64,000 nucleotides of DNA from Candidatus Saccharimonadota bacterium (lineage in GTDB: Bacteria; Patescibacteriota; Saccharimonadia; Saccharimonadales; Saccharimonadaceae), in contig JAQBRS010000005.1 of assembly GCA_028286395.1 (NCBI GenBank), positions 231,725 to 295,724 on the forward strand, in the 5' to 3' direction. The notes under the pieces are model-generated. The model was not told the DNA's origin, searched no databases, and worked only from the letters and a program-made list of their open reading frames with translations. The number at the start of each line of letters is the position of its first letter. Position 1 is the first letter of the stretch. The translations under genes and the position numbers were made by a program. Below are positions 19,314-28,375 of this stretch, in pieces.

Positions 19314-20119
19314 GTTTTTTGCGCAAATTGAACGGCTGTTTTGACGCGGTCAAGGTTAGTTCCTTCATCACCTGGTCGCATTTCAATTGATACATAGCCG
19401 TCATAGCCAACGTCTTTTAGTGCAGCAGCTGCAACACTGTGCTGAACACCGTCTCCTTCGCTCACAGGACCCAGCATTGGTGTGCTGATATGGAAGTGCT
19501 TTAAGTATTCTTTACCGTCGTTAATTGAAGCCGTAATATCGTCCTCAGCTAAGGTCATACACGCGATATCAAGATGTAAACCGAACCCAGGACTATTTAC
19601 TCGTTTCACAAGTTCAATTCCCTGTGCTGCATTTGTAATAAAATCGCAATTATACTGAGGTGCATTTGGCTCTACGCAGAAAACTACGTCGTTGACCGCA
19701 GCGACATTCGCAATACCCGTAAAGAAGTCTTCGGCAATATTTATAGCTTCATCATTGGGCATGTCGTTTCTTTGACGATTTCTTGGTGACCCAAACACCA
19801 TTCTTTTGGCACCAACTTTTCCGGCAAGTTCCGTAAAAGATTCTAGATAGTCTTGAGTTTTTTGACGCTCAGAATCAGACTCAAATAGTGTGTAGTCTGG
19901 GTGCGAAAATAACATCGACTGAAACGCAACGATTTCAATGCCATAATTACCCCACCAGGCCTTATACTGTTCGATCTCAGAGTCAGTCGCCTCGGTTGGC
20001 TCATCCCATGTTTTCGTTGGAGCGATCTCAATATATTTAACTCCCAAAGATTGGAGTAGCCCCGCGATTTGCGGCTCTTCTTCTTTTGTCCAAGCGATAT
20101 TTGATACAGCCAGCTTCAC
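19301..20119 (-). CDS. Sugar phosphate isomerase/epimerase-like TIM-barrel protein
   Basis: 272 aa from a GTG that shares its first base with the stop of the upstream gene. It has the AP-endonuclease-2/xylose-isomerase-like barrel: metal-ligand candidates are Glu in CVEPNAP, Asp/His in LHLDIACM, His in HFHIST and Glu in SIEMRPG. Members isomerise or epimerise keto sugars or inositols. It is paired with an SDR protein, a combination often seen in nucleotide-sugar or rare-sugar pathways. Substrate unknown. Confidence 0.85.
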   Translation of the reverse strand: MKLAVSNIAWTKEEEPQIAGLLQSLGVKYIEIAPTKTWDEPTEATDSEIEQYKAWWGNYGIEIVAFQSMLFSHPDYTLFESDSERQKTQDYLESFTELAGKVGAKRMVFGSPRNRQRNDMPNDEAINIAEDFFTGIANVAAVNDVVFCVEPNAPQYNCDFITNAAQGIELVKRVNSPGFGLHLDIACMTLAEDDITASINDGKEYLKHFHISTPMLGPVSEGDGVQHSVAAAALKDVGYDGYVSIEMRPGDEGTNLDRVKTAVQFAQKTYFS

Positions 20120-20880
20120 TACTTACTCGCCTCTACGAACTCTTTAATTTGATCAAGCTCAGCTTCTTTAGAATAAAGATATTCGCCCTCACAACCATAT
20201 ACGCTCGCATACTTACTGTGCATATCCCAGTAGCCTGGAGCGACATCCGCTGGCTCGTTTGTGAACTCAATACCGAAACACGTTTTTGCAACTTCATCAG
20301 TTGATACCGGCGGGGTAGCAAAGTTAACCAATGCAATGTTATTATCAAGGGCAACGTTAATGTCTTTCCAGATGTTCTCAAGATTATAGTATTGGTACAC
20401 ACCGTCTTTGTGGATACGATCAACATTATTGTCGTTCAAAAGATCAAAAATAACGTTCTTTTTTAGCCCAGGTCCAAACAGGCCAGGAAGTCGAACGATT
20501 GTCGTGTCGAAGTTTTCTGCACAAAACCGTTCTAGGTGATAGCGATTAAGCCCATACGGAGTCAGCCCGTCTGTTTCTATGGCAGTATCTTCATCGGCAC
20601 CATTCGGATTTTTGTAAACACCGACGGTCGAAATAAGTACTAGTTTTTTTATAGTCACCTTACTAATGTGCGCAATAAATTCATTTATTTCTGCAAGATC
20701 AATTTCGGGCTCTTGGTTAATACGCCACATTTCAGCGCGGTTTGCAGCGCTTACGACTAGGTCGTATTCTTTTCCTTCAATCTCGTGAATGTTCTTGCTG
20801 TTATAAACATCGTCAAAGTCGTGTTGTGCGTTTAGGTTCCCACCAACAAATCCCGTGTACCCAATAAGTGCTGTCTTCAT
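20119..20880 (-). CDS. Extended SDR family protein (NAD-dependent epimerase/dehydratase-like) with Tyr-x3-Arg
   Basis: 253 aa, on the short side for an extended SDR. The dinucleotide-binding motif is GYTGFVGG (7-14). A Ser-Thr pair follows in LISTVGVYK, and the expected YxxxK is YGLNR (Tyr109, Arg113), so the catalytic lysine is replaced by arginine. The missing lysine may mean altered chemistry or a non-catalytic role. It is translationally coupled to the isomerase gene downstream by TAGTG. Probably acts on a nucleotide sugar. Confidence 0.8.
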   Translation of the reverse strand: MKTALIGYTGFVGGNLNAQHDFDDVYNSKNIHEIEGKEYDLVVSAANRAEMWRINQEPEIDLAEINEFIAHISKVTIKKLVLISTVGVYKNPNGADEDTAIETDGLTPYGLNRYHLERFCAENFDTTIVRLPGLFGPGLKKNVIFDLLNDNNVDRIHKDGVYQYYNLENIWKDINVALDNNIALVNFATPPVSTDEVAKTCFGIEFTNEPADVAPGYWDMHSKYASVYGCEGEYLYSKEAELDQIKEFVEASK

Positions 20881-20919
20881 CTAATAGTATCCCCTTTGTT
20901 ATCTCTATAATAACAGGAT

Positions 20920-21816
20920 TTAGTGGCCGTAGCCAAAGACCGAAAGACGCGCTTCTAGAAGATCGAGTTGAGCTTCAAATTCTGCATTAGAGCTCTCCTT
21001 CGTCAGTCCCGTCATCGCCTCAAGCACAGCACATGCAATGGGCTGTGCTGCGGGATCAACGTCGGCACGAGCTAACATGTAATCAAGCTGCAACTTGAAC
21101 TGGTCGTATCGTTTACGATCAAAAATAGGGTTACCCTGTTCTTCTTCGGTCATGATCGGAGAGTGAATCAAATCAACCCCTAGACCACCAATAGATAGTC
21201 CCGCCTTACGAGCTTCAAGTGGCGTCGTATATAAATATATCCAGTTATTAAAAGCTGGGTCAGTTGCTGGATAGCGCGATAATACTTCGGCACCTGCTAC
21301 GGTAAACCCACGACCACCGCTGAGTGCATCGGGTGGCAGATGATGTGTTTGCTCAAGCGTCCATCCCGCAAGCTGTTCGGTGCGACGCTGCACGCTAGGA
21401 AGAGATAATTTAGCAGCGGCTGTGCGGCCAATCACAAGAACAGCGTGTTCAGACAGGGCATCAGAAATAGCATCGCTAAATCGTGACATCTCAATCTTCT
21501 CCGGTTCATGACCAACCATTTTCTCAGCACCATTTGAAACAGCATAGTTAATACCTTGCTGTCGTTGCGAAGCGATACCGTTTACTTCGGCACGAATAAC
21601 ATCAGCTCCCCGTTCAGTAAGTGCCTTTTCTACCCAGTTACCAGTTTCTTGAACTGGAGAACCGTCAACGATAACAAGTGGGAGGTTTGCTGCTTGCCAT
21701 CGCTCTGCGTTTTCCAAAGCTAATTGGAATCGAATATCTTCGGGATTTGTGTAGAAAGTTGATACCACACCAACAAGATCAGCTCCGCTATATTCACCGT
21801 TTTTTGAGTACGCCAT
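20920..21816 (-). CDS. Glycosyltransferase-like protein of unknown specificity
   Basis: 298 aa, soluble. The N-terminal half looks like a GT-A nucleotide-binding fold: VGVVSTFYTN, LPLVIVDGSP, then RQQGINYAV and a KMVGHEPEKIEM segment in place of the usual DxD strand. I see no clear DxD motif, so metal use and activity are uncertain. It reads in the same direction as the two GT2 genes upstream and has its own -10 box 10 nt from the ATG. Could be a divergent GT2 enzyme or a mannosylglycerate-type enzyme; the specific function is open. Confidence 0.6.
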   Translation of the reverse strand: MAYSKNGEYSGADLVGVVSTFYTNPEDIRFQLALENAERWQAANLPLVIVDGSPVQETGNWVEKALTERGADVIRAEVNGIASQRQQGINYAVSNGAEKMVGHEPEKIEMSRFSDAISDALSEHAVLVIGRTAAAKLSLPSVQRRTEQLAGWTLEQTHHLPPDALSGGRGFTVAGAEVLSRYPATDPAFNNWIYLYTTPLEARKAGLSIGGLGVDLIHSPIMTEEEQGNPIFDRKRYDQFKLQLDYMLARADVDPAAQPIACAVLEAMTGLTKESSNAEFEAQLDLLEARLSVFGYGH

Positions 21817-21826
21817 AATAGTTATG

Positions 21827-21832
21827 ATTATA
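21827..21832 (-). promoter_or_regulatory. -10 box TATAAT
   Basis: A perfect TATAAT on the minus strand ends 10 nt before the ATG at 21816. No Shine-Dalgarno sequence is visible, so a near-leaderless mRNA is predicted. Confidence 0.55.
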
Positions 21833-21852
21833 ACACATTATGTACGTTTTGA

Positions 21853-22677
21853 CTACTTAGCTGGTTTGTATTTTCCGGCGACTGCACGGAATAATACAGC
21901 AAGGATGTGAAGGTTGCCTTTTATTGGACTAATCTTCGTTGGTGTCTTGCCTTTTTTCGGATACGCACGTGTTACCGGTGTCTCAACAGTCTTGTATTCT
22001 TTGCGTCGTGAACTCTCAATCGCGAGATAATAGTGCAGTTCATAAGTCACGAAAATGTCGCGGAAGACGGCAATTGCCTCGTCAGCCAAAAGCTTGGCGC
22101 TGTATCCCCTAAACCCATTTGTTGTATCGGTGTGTCTCTTTCGAGATGCGATACTGATAAGCGGTGCGTGAATAAAGTGTAATCCGATTTCGCGAGACAA
22201 CGGTGTATTAATCGCTTTTCCACCGGGTACGAATCGTGAGCCCTGAATGTGATCGTAGCCATCTTTTAGTAGCGTCACGAAGTTAGGAATAGCCGTAATG
22301 TCGTCTTTCCCATTACCGTCCACGACGACGACGCCCTTGTATCCCTCGTTCAAAGCCCATGCGAATGCCATACGCATTTGCGCGCTTAGCTTACCCTTAC
22401 CCGTCTTGGTTAGTAGCGCACGAACATTTTGTTCTTTCAAGAAACTCTTCTCAAGTGATCCGTCGGTGCTACCACCGTCAGCAACGACAACGTCGATAGA
22501 TTTAGTGTACTTTTTCATCGCACGAAGTTGCTTTTGAACCCGCACTCCCTCATTGATAACGAAAACACAGATACAATAATCACTTTTCTTTGGGTTAATC
22601 TCATCTAGCTTAAAGTCTGGGAAATCCCATGTTTTGTGAGCTTTTCGTATCGTTGCTTGTGTGTCATTTTTCGTCAT
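21853..22677 (-). CDS. GT2 family glycosyltransferase (DPM-like, soluble)
   Basis: 274 aa. The GT-A domain has VVADGGSTDGS (donor-binding DGGS), a GKGKLSAQMRMAFAWA stretch and VVVVDGNGKDD in the position of the DxD motif, as in dolichol-phosphate mannosyltransferase-like enzymes. No C-terminal membrane helices of the GtrB kind are present. It lies 5 nt downstream of a second GT2 gene. Probably adds a sugar to undecaprenyl phosphate or to a lipid-linked glycan in the cytoplasm. Confidence 0.85.
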   Translation of the reverse strand: MTKNDTQATIRKAHKTWDFPDFKLDEINPKKSDYCICVFVINEGVRVQKQLRAMKKYTKSIDVVVADGGSTDGSLEKSFLKEQNVRALLTKTGKGKLSAQMRMAFAWALNEGYKGVVVVDGNGKDDITAIPNFVTLLKDGYDHIQGSRFVPGGKAINTPLSREIGLHFIHAPLISIASRKRHTDTTNGFRGYSAKLLADEAIAVFRDIFVTYELHYYLAIESSRRKEYKTVETPVTRAYPKKGKTPTKISPIKGNLHILAVLFRAVAGKYKPAK

Positions 22678-22682
22678 AGTGG

Positions 22683-23675
22683 TTATTTAGTTACGTTCTT
22701 TCTTTCAGTATCCGCAATTGACACGGTGCTACTAAATTCGTCGTTAATGAGATACTTCTGATCGTTGCGTTGTTCACTAAGTATACGGTTAATGTATTCG
22801 CTAATAATGACTATACCTAAAAACAACAGGAAAAACATACCCGATAGTTGCAGTGAAGTCGTTGTCCATCCTTGTGCCAAGTTTTTACCTACAATATTTA
22901 TAACCACGACGTAGATTGCATATATTAAGTTCAAGAAGCTTGCGATCACACCCAACCAGCTCACCACACGCAAGGGATGCGTCGAGTAACTAGTAATAGT
23001 CTCCAGCGCTTCGATTACACCTCCTCGCAGGCTTCTCACTTTTCGTGGATTACTGATCGGTGTGTAGGGAAATGTGCCCAGTTTAAAACCAATAACCCTC
23101 GCAAGGTGTCGAATGTGACGGTGGTCACGATTACTACCAGTGATGGCGTTGATCGCCTTACGGTTAAACGCCATGAGGTATGTTGAGTTAACGGAAATGT
23201 CTATGTTCATGAATTTACGGTTGTACCAGTAAAACAGTTTTCGCCCCGGGCGTGTACCCATTACACCCTTTACAGGTGCGGTACTTATGCCTTGAATAAT
23301 ATCAACTTCTTCATTAGCCGCAACCATGTCAGGAATCACTTCGGTCGGATCAAGAGTCTGGTCGAGCGTACAGACGTAGTCTCCAATCGCAGCCTCAAGT
23401 CCGGCAAAAATGGCAGTGTCAATATCATGCTCACGAGACAGGCTAATAATACGTATGCACGGTAGCTCCGAGAGAAGCAGCTTCATATCTTCAAGCTCTT
23501 CGGGCTTTACGTTATTGTCGATGACAACAATTTCATAGTTCGAATAGCTTGCACGAAGCGTTGACGTTAGTCGACGAAGATACGTATCGACATATAAACT
23601 ATCGGGTCCAACAACGACAACGGTTGACACAAAAATGTCCTGTACATACCATTGAACCGGAACGGTTCTATTCAT
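22683..23675 (-). CDS. GT2-like membrane protein with degenerate DxD motif
   Basis: 330 aa from the ATG at 23675, one base after the upstream stop; an ATG at 23693 inside that gene is the alternative. The domain order is that of GtrB-like enzymes: a GT-A domain (about 20-240) and two C-terminal membrane helices (about 248-270 and 288-310). The place of the metal-binding DxD reads TLDQTLDP, so the second Asp is changed to Thr, and the early DGSS motif reads DNN. Either a divergent active enzyme or a non-catalytic partner of a neighbouring transferase. Confidence 0.8.
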   Translation of the reverse strand: MNRTVPVQWYVQDIFVSTVVVVGPDSLYVDTYLRRLTSTLRASYSNYEIVVIDNNVKPEELEDMKLLLSELPCIRIISLSREHDIDTAIFAGLEAAIGDYVCTLDQTLDPTEVIPDMVAANEEVDIIQGISTAPVKGVMGTRPGRKLFYWYNRKFMNIDISVNSTYLMAFNRKAINAITGSNRDHRHIRHLARVIGFKLGTFPYTPISNPRKVRSLRGGVIEALETITSYSTHPLRVVSWLGVIASFLNLIYAIYVVVINIVGKNLAQGWTTTSLQLSGMFFLLFLGIVIISEYINRILSEQRNDQKYLINDEFSSTVSIADTERKNVTK

Positions 23676-23676
23676 C

Positions 23677-24801
23677 CTAGATCTTTTTATCATATAAACT
23701 TGCTAACTCCTCAAAAGCATCGTATATATTATCCAACTTTCCTCCCATTATACAGACATACCCCTGTAAACCAAAATCAGACCGAAACAAAATCGGACGA
23801 CTGTCGTCGGCTTCGCTTTTCACAAGTACGGTCTTCACCTCCCATATAGAGTCCTTGTATTCGATTGCTTTTAAAGCTGGAATATATCGTTGTACGTCGG
23901 CATACATTTGTCGGAAATGGCTATGAAGGGTTAACCCTCTTAAGTGCGCATGTGGATCTTGCATATCAACTGGCGTATTTTCATCGTCTACCCACGATGA
24001 GTGTGGTGTATATCGTACGTGCGACAACGTGTGATAGGGCGTCGTTGGAAATGGCATGATTGAAAAGAATGGTCCATCCATGACCGTGACGCTAAAATCT
24101 TTTAAAACGTCGGGAAGCGAGACAAGGCACATTTCTACTATTTCATGCTTCAGCGGCACCAAGGGAAGATTAGAACTTCTGTGTAGTTTATTAATTTGAG
24201 AATACGTACAATTGAGAACTCTTTTCGAGACATACTTACCGTTATTGGTTGTTACGATAACAGTTTCATCATCCGCAGACTCAACTTGAATAACTTCTTC
24301 GTTATTCAAGACCTCTATGGATCCTGTCCTTTCGATTCGCTCGGCTAAGATCTTGGCAAGCTTATGCGAGTCGAAGGCATACTCTTTCACAAGAAAACCT
24401 TTCTCTATCAACTTTGGATTAAAGATGTTTTGTATGTTTGCTGACACGTCTTCGATATCCGCGCCAATCTTTCGCACAAATCCTTCAAACTGTTTTGCAT
24501 TTACTTTCGATAGCGTCCTTGCAATCGCGTAATACTTTGAAAAATCACTTTTAATTGCTGGCTCATACTCTTTCACAAAGTCGGTGAAATTAATATGTGA
24601 GCGGTAAGCGGTTAAAAGGCTTCTCGGATAATGATAGCCGTTGTGAACGCGCGCTTGATTCACATAGGAGGCGCGTGACATTATGGTCGGTTCTTTCTCG
24701 AGGACGACAATATCCTTTACCCCAAGCTCTTCATACAAAAACAAAGCAAGACGTAGTCCGTAAAAGCCACCCCCAATGATAATCGTTTTGTCTCTATCCA
24801 T
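23677..24801 (-). CDS. FAD-dependent oxidoreductase (DAO superfamily)
   Basis: 374 aa. The N-terminal dinucleotide-binding fold has IIIGGGFYGLRLA (about 7-19) and an acidic end of strand two in VVLEKEP. The late IMGGKLDNIYDA segment resembles the second FAD-contact region of D-amino-acid-oxidase-like proteins. The substrate domain has no familiar signature. It is first in a leftward run of glycan genes (oxidoreductase, GT2-like, GT2), so a role in modifying a sugar or lipid intermediate is likely but not shown. Confidence 0.8.
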   Translation of the reverse strand: MDRDKTIIIGGGFYGLRLALFLYEELGVKDIVVLEKEPTIMSRASYVNQARVHNGYHYPRSLLTAYRSHINFTDFVKEYEPAIKSDFSKYYAIARTLSKVNAKQFEGFVRKIGADIEDVSANIQNIFNPKLIEKGFLVKEYAFDSHKLAKILAERIERTGSIEVLNNEEVIQVESADDETVIVTTNNGKYVSKRVLNCTYSQINKLHRSSNLPLVPLKHEIVEMCLVSLPDVLKDFSVTVMDGPFFSIMPFPTTPYHTLSHVRYTPHSSWVDDENTPVDMQDPHAHLRGLTLHSHFRQMYADVQRYIPALKAIEYKDSIWEVKTVLVKSEADDSRPILFRSDFGLQGYVCIMGGKLDNIYDAFEELASLYDKKI

Positions 24802-24855
24802 ACCTTAAGCCGTTAGGTGTCTATATATCATCTTGCCCATCGGGATATAAGGTTC

Positions 24856-26292
24856 CTATACACCACCAGTATAGCGGATTAATATCGTTAGAACTGTTGT
24901 GAATAAACCAATTGGTAGCACAATGTATAGAAGTACTCTCTGTGTACGAATCTTCGTTATGACAGGTTTAGCATATAGCAACAACGGAACTGCCAACAAG
25001 AAAGTAATCGGTATAAAATATCTCCCCTGCACACCAATAATCGTTTTACTTCCAACGGGAGTCCAGCCGATGTATAGACTCGCGATAATCGCTAATACCA
25101 GAACGGCAGATACCGCGATAAATACCTGAGTGAGTCGTCGCCTTGTATGTTTTGTAAAACTAGGCAGGCCTTCATTATTCGCAAAAATAAGCGCGGCTGT
25201 TGTTAAAATCCAAACAAACACAACCCAGTCCGGAACAGGGTTTCTATCAAATATGCCCGCATACGTATGATTGATAACAATACTATTTGTACCAAAAATA
25301 TTGAGGAGCATCGTTGACACGAAGCTTAAAGGATTATGTATCGCAAGGCCAATCTGCTGGTGCGAGTCAATGACCTCGGTGACATTAAAATAGCTTGGGA
25401 TCGTTTCGGTAACATGCACTATAGAGACATTCCACAGTAAGCATACGACAACACTGACTAGTATAATGGTGGCCTTGATCTTATAGCCCAGGTACTGACG
25501 AGGTACCGCGAGAATAATGAGCGGCACAATAATATAGACGTTCTTTATAAGTACTATAGCCAGCGAGAGTGTCGCAATCAATACTATGGTCTTAAAACTT
25601 GCCTTGTTGTTTTCGTGGATAAGTTTCACGGCAATCGCAATCAATACGGCGATCATGCCCGTCGCAAGTGCATCTGGCGAAAGCGTACTCGCAAGGAAAA
25701 TGGAGACCGGATTAAGCGCAAGGGCTAAGAATAGTTTTTTTCCAATTGGGATTATCCTTATAGCAACATAAAGCAGCGCCAACCACACAACAAGCCCAGC
25801 AAGTCGAGCTAAGTAAAACCCGCTAACAAAGCTGCCCGAAAAAAGCTTCGCTACATTTATACCAATCGACTGCGGTATGTATCCAACTGGACTATAGATG
25901 GCAGTATTATCAAATCGAACTACCTGCTTGGGGGCGTAAACTGGTGACTCGGAAAAGTAATGCACAATTAGTGAATAGTTATATACCCCTTTCTCGCCCT
26001 CGTTCAGGTGGAGGGTTTGCGTCATCTGTGTTAGATGCAACGGGAGGGTTCCGCCATACCCTTTGCTGATGCTCGAATCTAAATTCGTAACGGTTTGAGC
26101 TACGACTGGCTGAGCCCTTAGTGTCAGCTCCGAAACTTGATACGCACGATAGAAATGTTCTCGTTCGTCCCAACCTTTAAATGGGGGGGTAACGATAATG
26201 AATAATAGGCCAATAATCCCACCAATCAGCAAGAACCAGGCTGTTGGCTTCAACGCGCCCATCCGATGTTTAAAATTATGAAGGGTATCCAC
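24856..26292 (-). CDS. DUF2142 family multi-pass membrane protein (copy 1)
   Basis: 478 aa from a GTG overlapping the end of the upstream gene by 17 nt. About 10-11 membrane segments are present. Near the N-terminus it carries TPPFKGWDEREHFYRAYQ (about 36-53), the DUF2142 signature, which lies in the first outer loop as in GT-C glycosyltransferases where acidic residues contact the lipid-linked donor. DUF2142 proteins are found in polysaccharide clusters and are presumed membrane glycosyltransferases. Paralogue of the upstream gene. Confidence 0.88.
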   Translation of the reverse strand: MDTLHNFKHRMGALKPTAWFLLIGGIIGLLFIIVTPPFKGWDEREHFYRAYQVSELTLRAQPVVAQTVTNLDSSISKGYGGTLPLHLTQMTQTLHLNEGEKGVYNYSLIVHYFSESPVYAPKQVVRFDNTAIYSPVGYIPQSIGINVAKLFSGSFVSGFYLARLAGLVVWLALLYVAIRIIPIGKKLFLALALNPVSIFLASTLSPDALATGMIAVLIAIAVKLIHENNKASFKTIVLIATLSLAIVLIKNVYIIVPLIILAVPRQYLGYKIKATIILVSVVVCLLWNVSIVHVTETIPSYFNVTEVIDSHQQIGLAIHNPLSFVSTMLLNIFGTNSIVINHTYAGIFDRNPVPDWVVFVWILTTAALIFANNEGLPSFTKHTRRRLTQVFIAVSAVLVLAIIASLYIGWTPVGSKTIIGVQGRYFIPITFLLAVPLLLYAKPVITKIRTQRVLLYIVLPIGLFTTVLTILIRYTGGV

Positions 26293-27718
26293 CGATAAAC
26301 CTTTCTTTTAGGATGTATACGGCTGCAATTAACACAATGGTTATACATATGACTAGCGTTGATTTTTTTATACCTTGCTTGCCTTTGCCCATGCCAACAA
26401 ATGGAATTAATAGAAGCGGCAATAATGCCAGCAAGTAACGACCTTGTATTCCGATAATAAACGCTTGAGTGTAAGGAGTCCAATATAAGTACAGTGCGGT
26501 AGAGATAAGCAATACGACAGCGAAGAATACCCCCCAAAGCGTCAGCCTGAATGCAAGTAATTGTTTTTTGGTTAGCGTTGCTAGTGTTCGTAGCTCCGCC
26601 TTGTCTTTCAAGGTCACAGCAAAGTAGATAATGAAGGCCGAAAAGATCATAAATGGAACCGGCATCGTCGCAGTTAACCACCCAAAGTTACCGAATAATC
26701 CGATAAAAATGCCGTTCGCATAATTGTCAAAGTAAGTATGGAGGAGGATAGTGACGAAATGAACAGGATGATGCAAAACAAAAGATTTTTGAAGCCCCGG
26801 TTGCACCAATGGATCAAAATTAATGACAATTGGAGATATGTGTTTATACCAAACGAGGAAACAAATTACCGTAAGGACCGACAAGCAAATTAGTGCGATA
26901 AGTGGTTTTTTACGCCTAAAATATGGGTTCAAAAAGGGAATGAGAACAATAAATAGCAATAGAGCGATATGTGCCTGTTTTATGAAAGCCAATAATAGCG
27001 TCAACGCTACGAAGATAATGAGTAGAAACACCTTTGGCCGCTGCTTTAAAAAGGCCACGTTCATTACAACGGCAATAAATAGCACTGAGACACCGATTGT
27101 CATTGCATCGGAGCTAACACTTGCCGCGCTCGCAATGGTCATCGGTAGCAATCCTACGACAACGAGAATCCACTTCCCTACCGGTATTAACTTTATCGCT
27201 AAGACGAATGCGATAAACACAAACAGTAAAGACAGGATACGGCCAAGATACAGTGCCACAAGAAGTGGTCCGTTAAAAGTTTTCACCACCACATGGGCAA
27301 CCGTCGACGGCACATATGCTAGTGGGGAGTAGATAGCAGTGTTGGGAAAACCCTCAAAAACCTTCGCCCCATCATACTTATATTTCAATAGTGACAAGTA
27401 ATCTAAGTGAAATCGATATCCATAATCATAGTTGTGTTCAATACCCGAGTCAGCAACAAATTTTCTAAAGGAGACGGGTATGTCGCCGCCATATACCTGA
27501 TCGTCGTTAGGAACCGATGAGACTTGGCCACTTGCAATCTGGTAACTCCTATAAAAATGCATTGGCTCATCGGGATTCTGGAAAGGCGGCACTATAAAGA
27601 CAAACGCCAACCCCACAAGTAGAAATAGCAAACCGAATACCCTTGTCAAAGAACCGTACTTCTTGTAAAACAATATAGACTGTTTTTTGGTCTTCTTGAG
27701 TAATCCCCTCATATTCAT
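26276..27718 (-). CDS. DUF2142 family multi-pass membrane protein (copy 2)
   Basis: 480 aa with the same topology as the downstream copy. Its first outer loop reads PPFQNPDEPMHFYRSYQ (about 44-60), closer to the family consensus than copy 1. Shared landmarks in both include NTAIYSPLAYVP-like and SSDAM/SPDAL segments and the late GIQGRY or GVQGRY motif. The two genes are a tandem duplication that has diverged strongly. A presumed outer-face glycosyltransferase using a polyprenyl-linked sugar; this is family-level inference. Confidence 0.88.
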   Translation of the reverse strand: MNMRGLLKKTKKQSILFYKKYGSLTRVFGLLFLLVGLAFVFIVPPFQNPDEPMHFYRSYQIASGQVSSVPNDDQVYGGDIPVSFRKFVADSGIEHNYDYGYRFHLDYLSLLKYKYDGAKVFEGFPNTAIYSPLAYVPSTVAHVVVKTFNGPLLVALYLGRILSLLFVFIAFVLAIKLIPVGKWILVVVGLLPMTIASAASVSSDAMTIGVSVLFIAVVMNVAFLKQRPKVFLLIIFVALTLLLAFIKQAHIALLLFIVLIPFLNPYFRRKKPLIALICLSVLTVICFLVWYKHISPIVINFDPLVQPGLQKSFVLHHPVHFVTILLHTYFDNYANGIFIGLFGNFGWLTATMPVPFMIFSAFIIYFAVTLKDKAELRTLATLTKKQLLAFRLTLWGVFFAVVLLISTALYLYWTPYTQAFIIGIQGRYLLALLPLLLIPFVGMGKGKQGIKKSTLVICITIVLIAAVYILKERFIGGYPS

Positions 27719-27792
27719 TACAGCTATTTAACCACATTTTCAAGTGACAGAGTGAATTAACTTATGGTAATATAGACATAGGGGTCACCACT

Positions 27793-28368
27793 ATGAAAAG
27801 TGCAAAACAAAAAAAGAATAAACGACTTTCAAAAAAAATACTCATCGCCGCAATTATCATTGTATTGGCCATTCTTACCCTTGGTGTCTATTCTTTTGCG
27901 CTTCACCAAAATGTAATACCAAACACTCAAATAACTGATGAACAGAAGGCTGCTGATGCTATAAAGAATAATTCGGTCAATTCTCCATCTGACCAAAAAA
28001 CATCTTCTTCAAGTGATCAACCGCCAGCCCCTACGCCGCAAAATGGCGGAAAAAGTGTGGTGGATGTATCAAAAACAAACCCGATTGATGGTAGTCATTT
28101 CAGTAAATCAACAGACGATAGCATAACTTTCCACTACTCAATCTCTACAAGTGTTTCAACGGGAACATGTACACTCACGCTCACTAAATCAGGGTCTGAC
28201 GCTGTTGTTCGCACCGCCCAGGTATTCGCCAGCGGGCCAACAACCTCAACTTGCCAAAGCTTAGCCATACCCCTGACCGAATTAGCGTCCGGAACTTGGA
28301 CAACCGACCTTGTGTTTGAGAACGACACACTTACTGGACATGCGTCGGGAAGCATTGTTGTTGAATAG
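27793..28368 (+). CDS. Membrane-anchored secreted protein of unknown function
   Basis: 191 aa. A lysine-rich N-terminus (1-17) and one membrane segment (about 18-39) are followed by a Ser/Pro/Gln-rich linker (60-90) and a C-terminal Ig-like beta domain (about 95-191) with two cysteines. A candidate promoter GTGACA-18-TAATAT lies upstream, and GGGG sits 8 nt before the ATG. The next gene starts 7 nt downstream, so the two are likely cotranscribed; both products act outside the membrane. Confidence 0.7.
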   Translation: MKSAKQKKNKRLSKKILIAAIIIVLAILTLGVYSFALHQNVIPNTQITDEQKAADAIKNNSVNSPSDQKTSSSSDQPPAPTPQNGGKSVVDVSKTNPIDGSHFSKSTDDSITFHYSISTSVSTGTCTLTLTKSGSDAVVRTAQVFASGPTTSTCQSLAIPLTELASGTWTTDLVFENDTLTGHASGSIVVE

Positions 28369-28375
28369 GATTATT

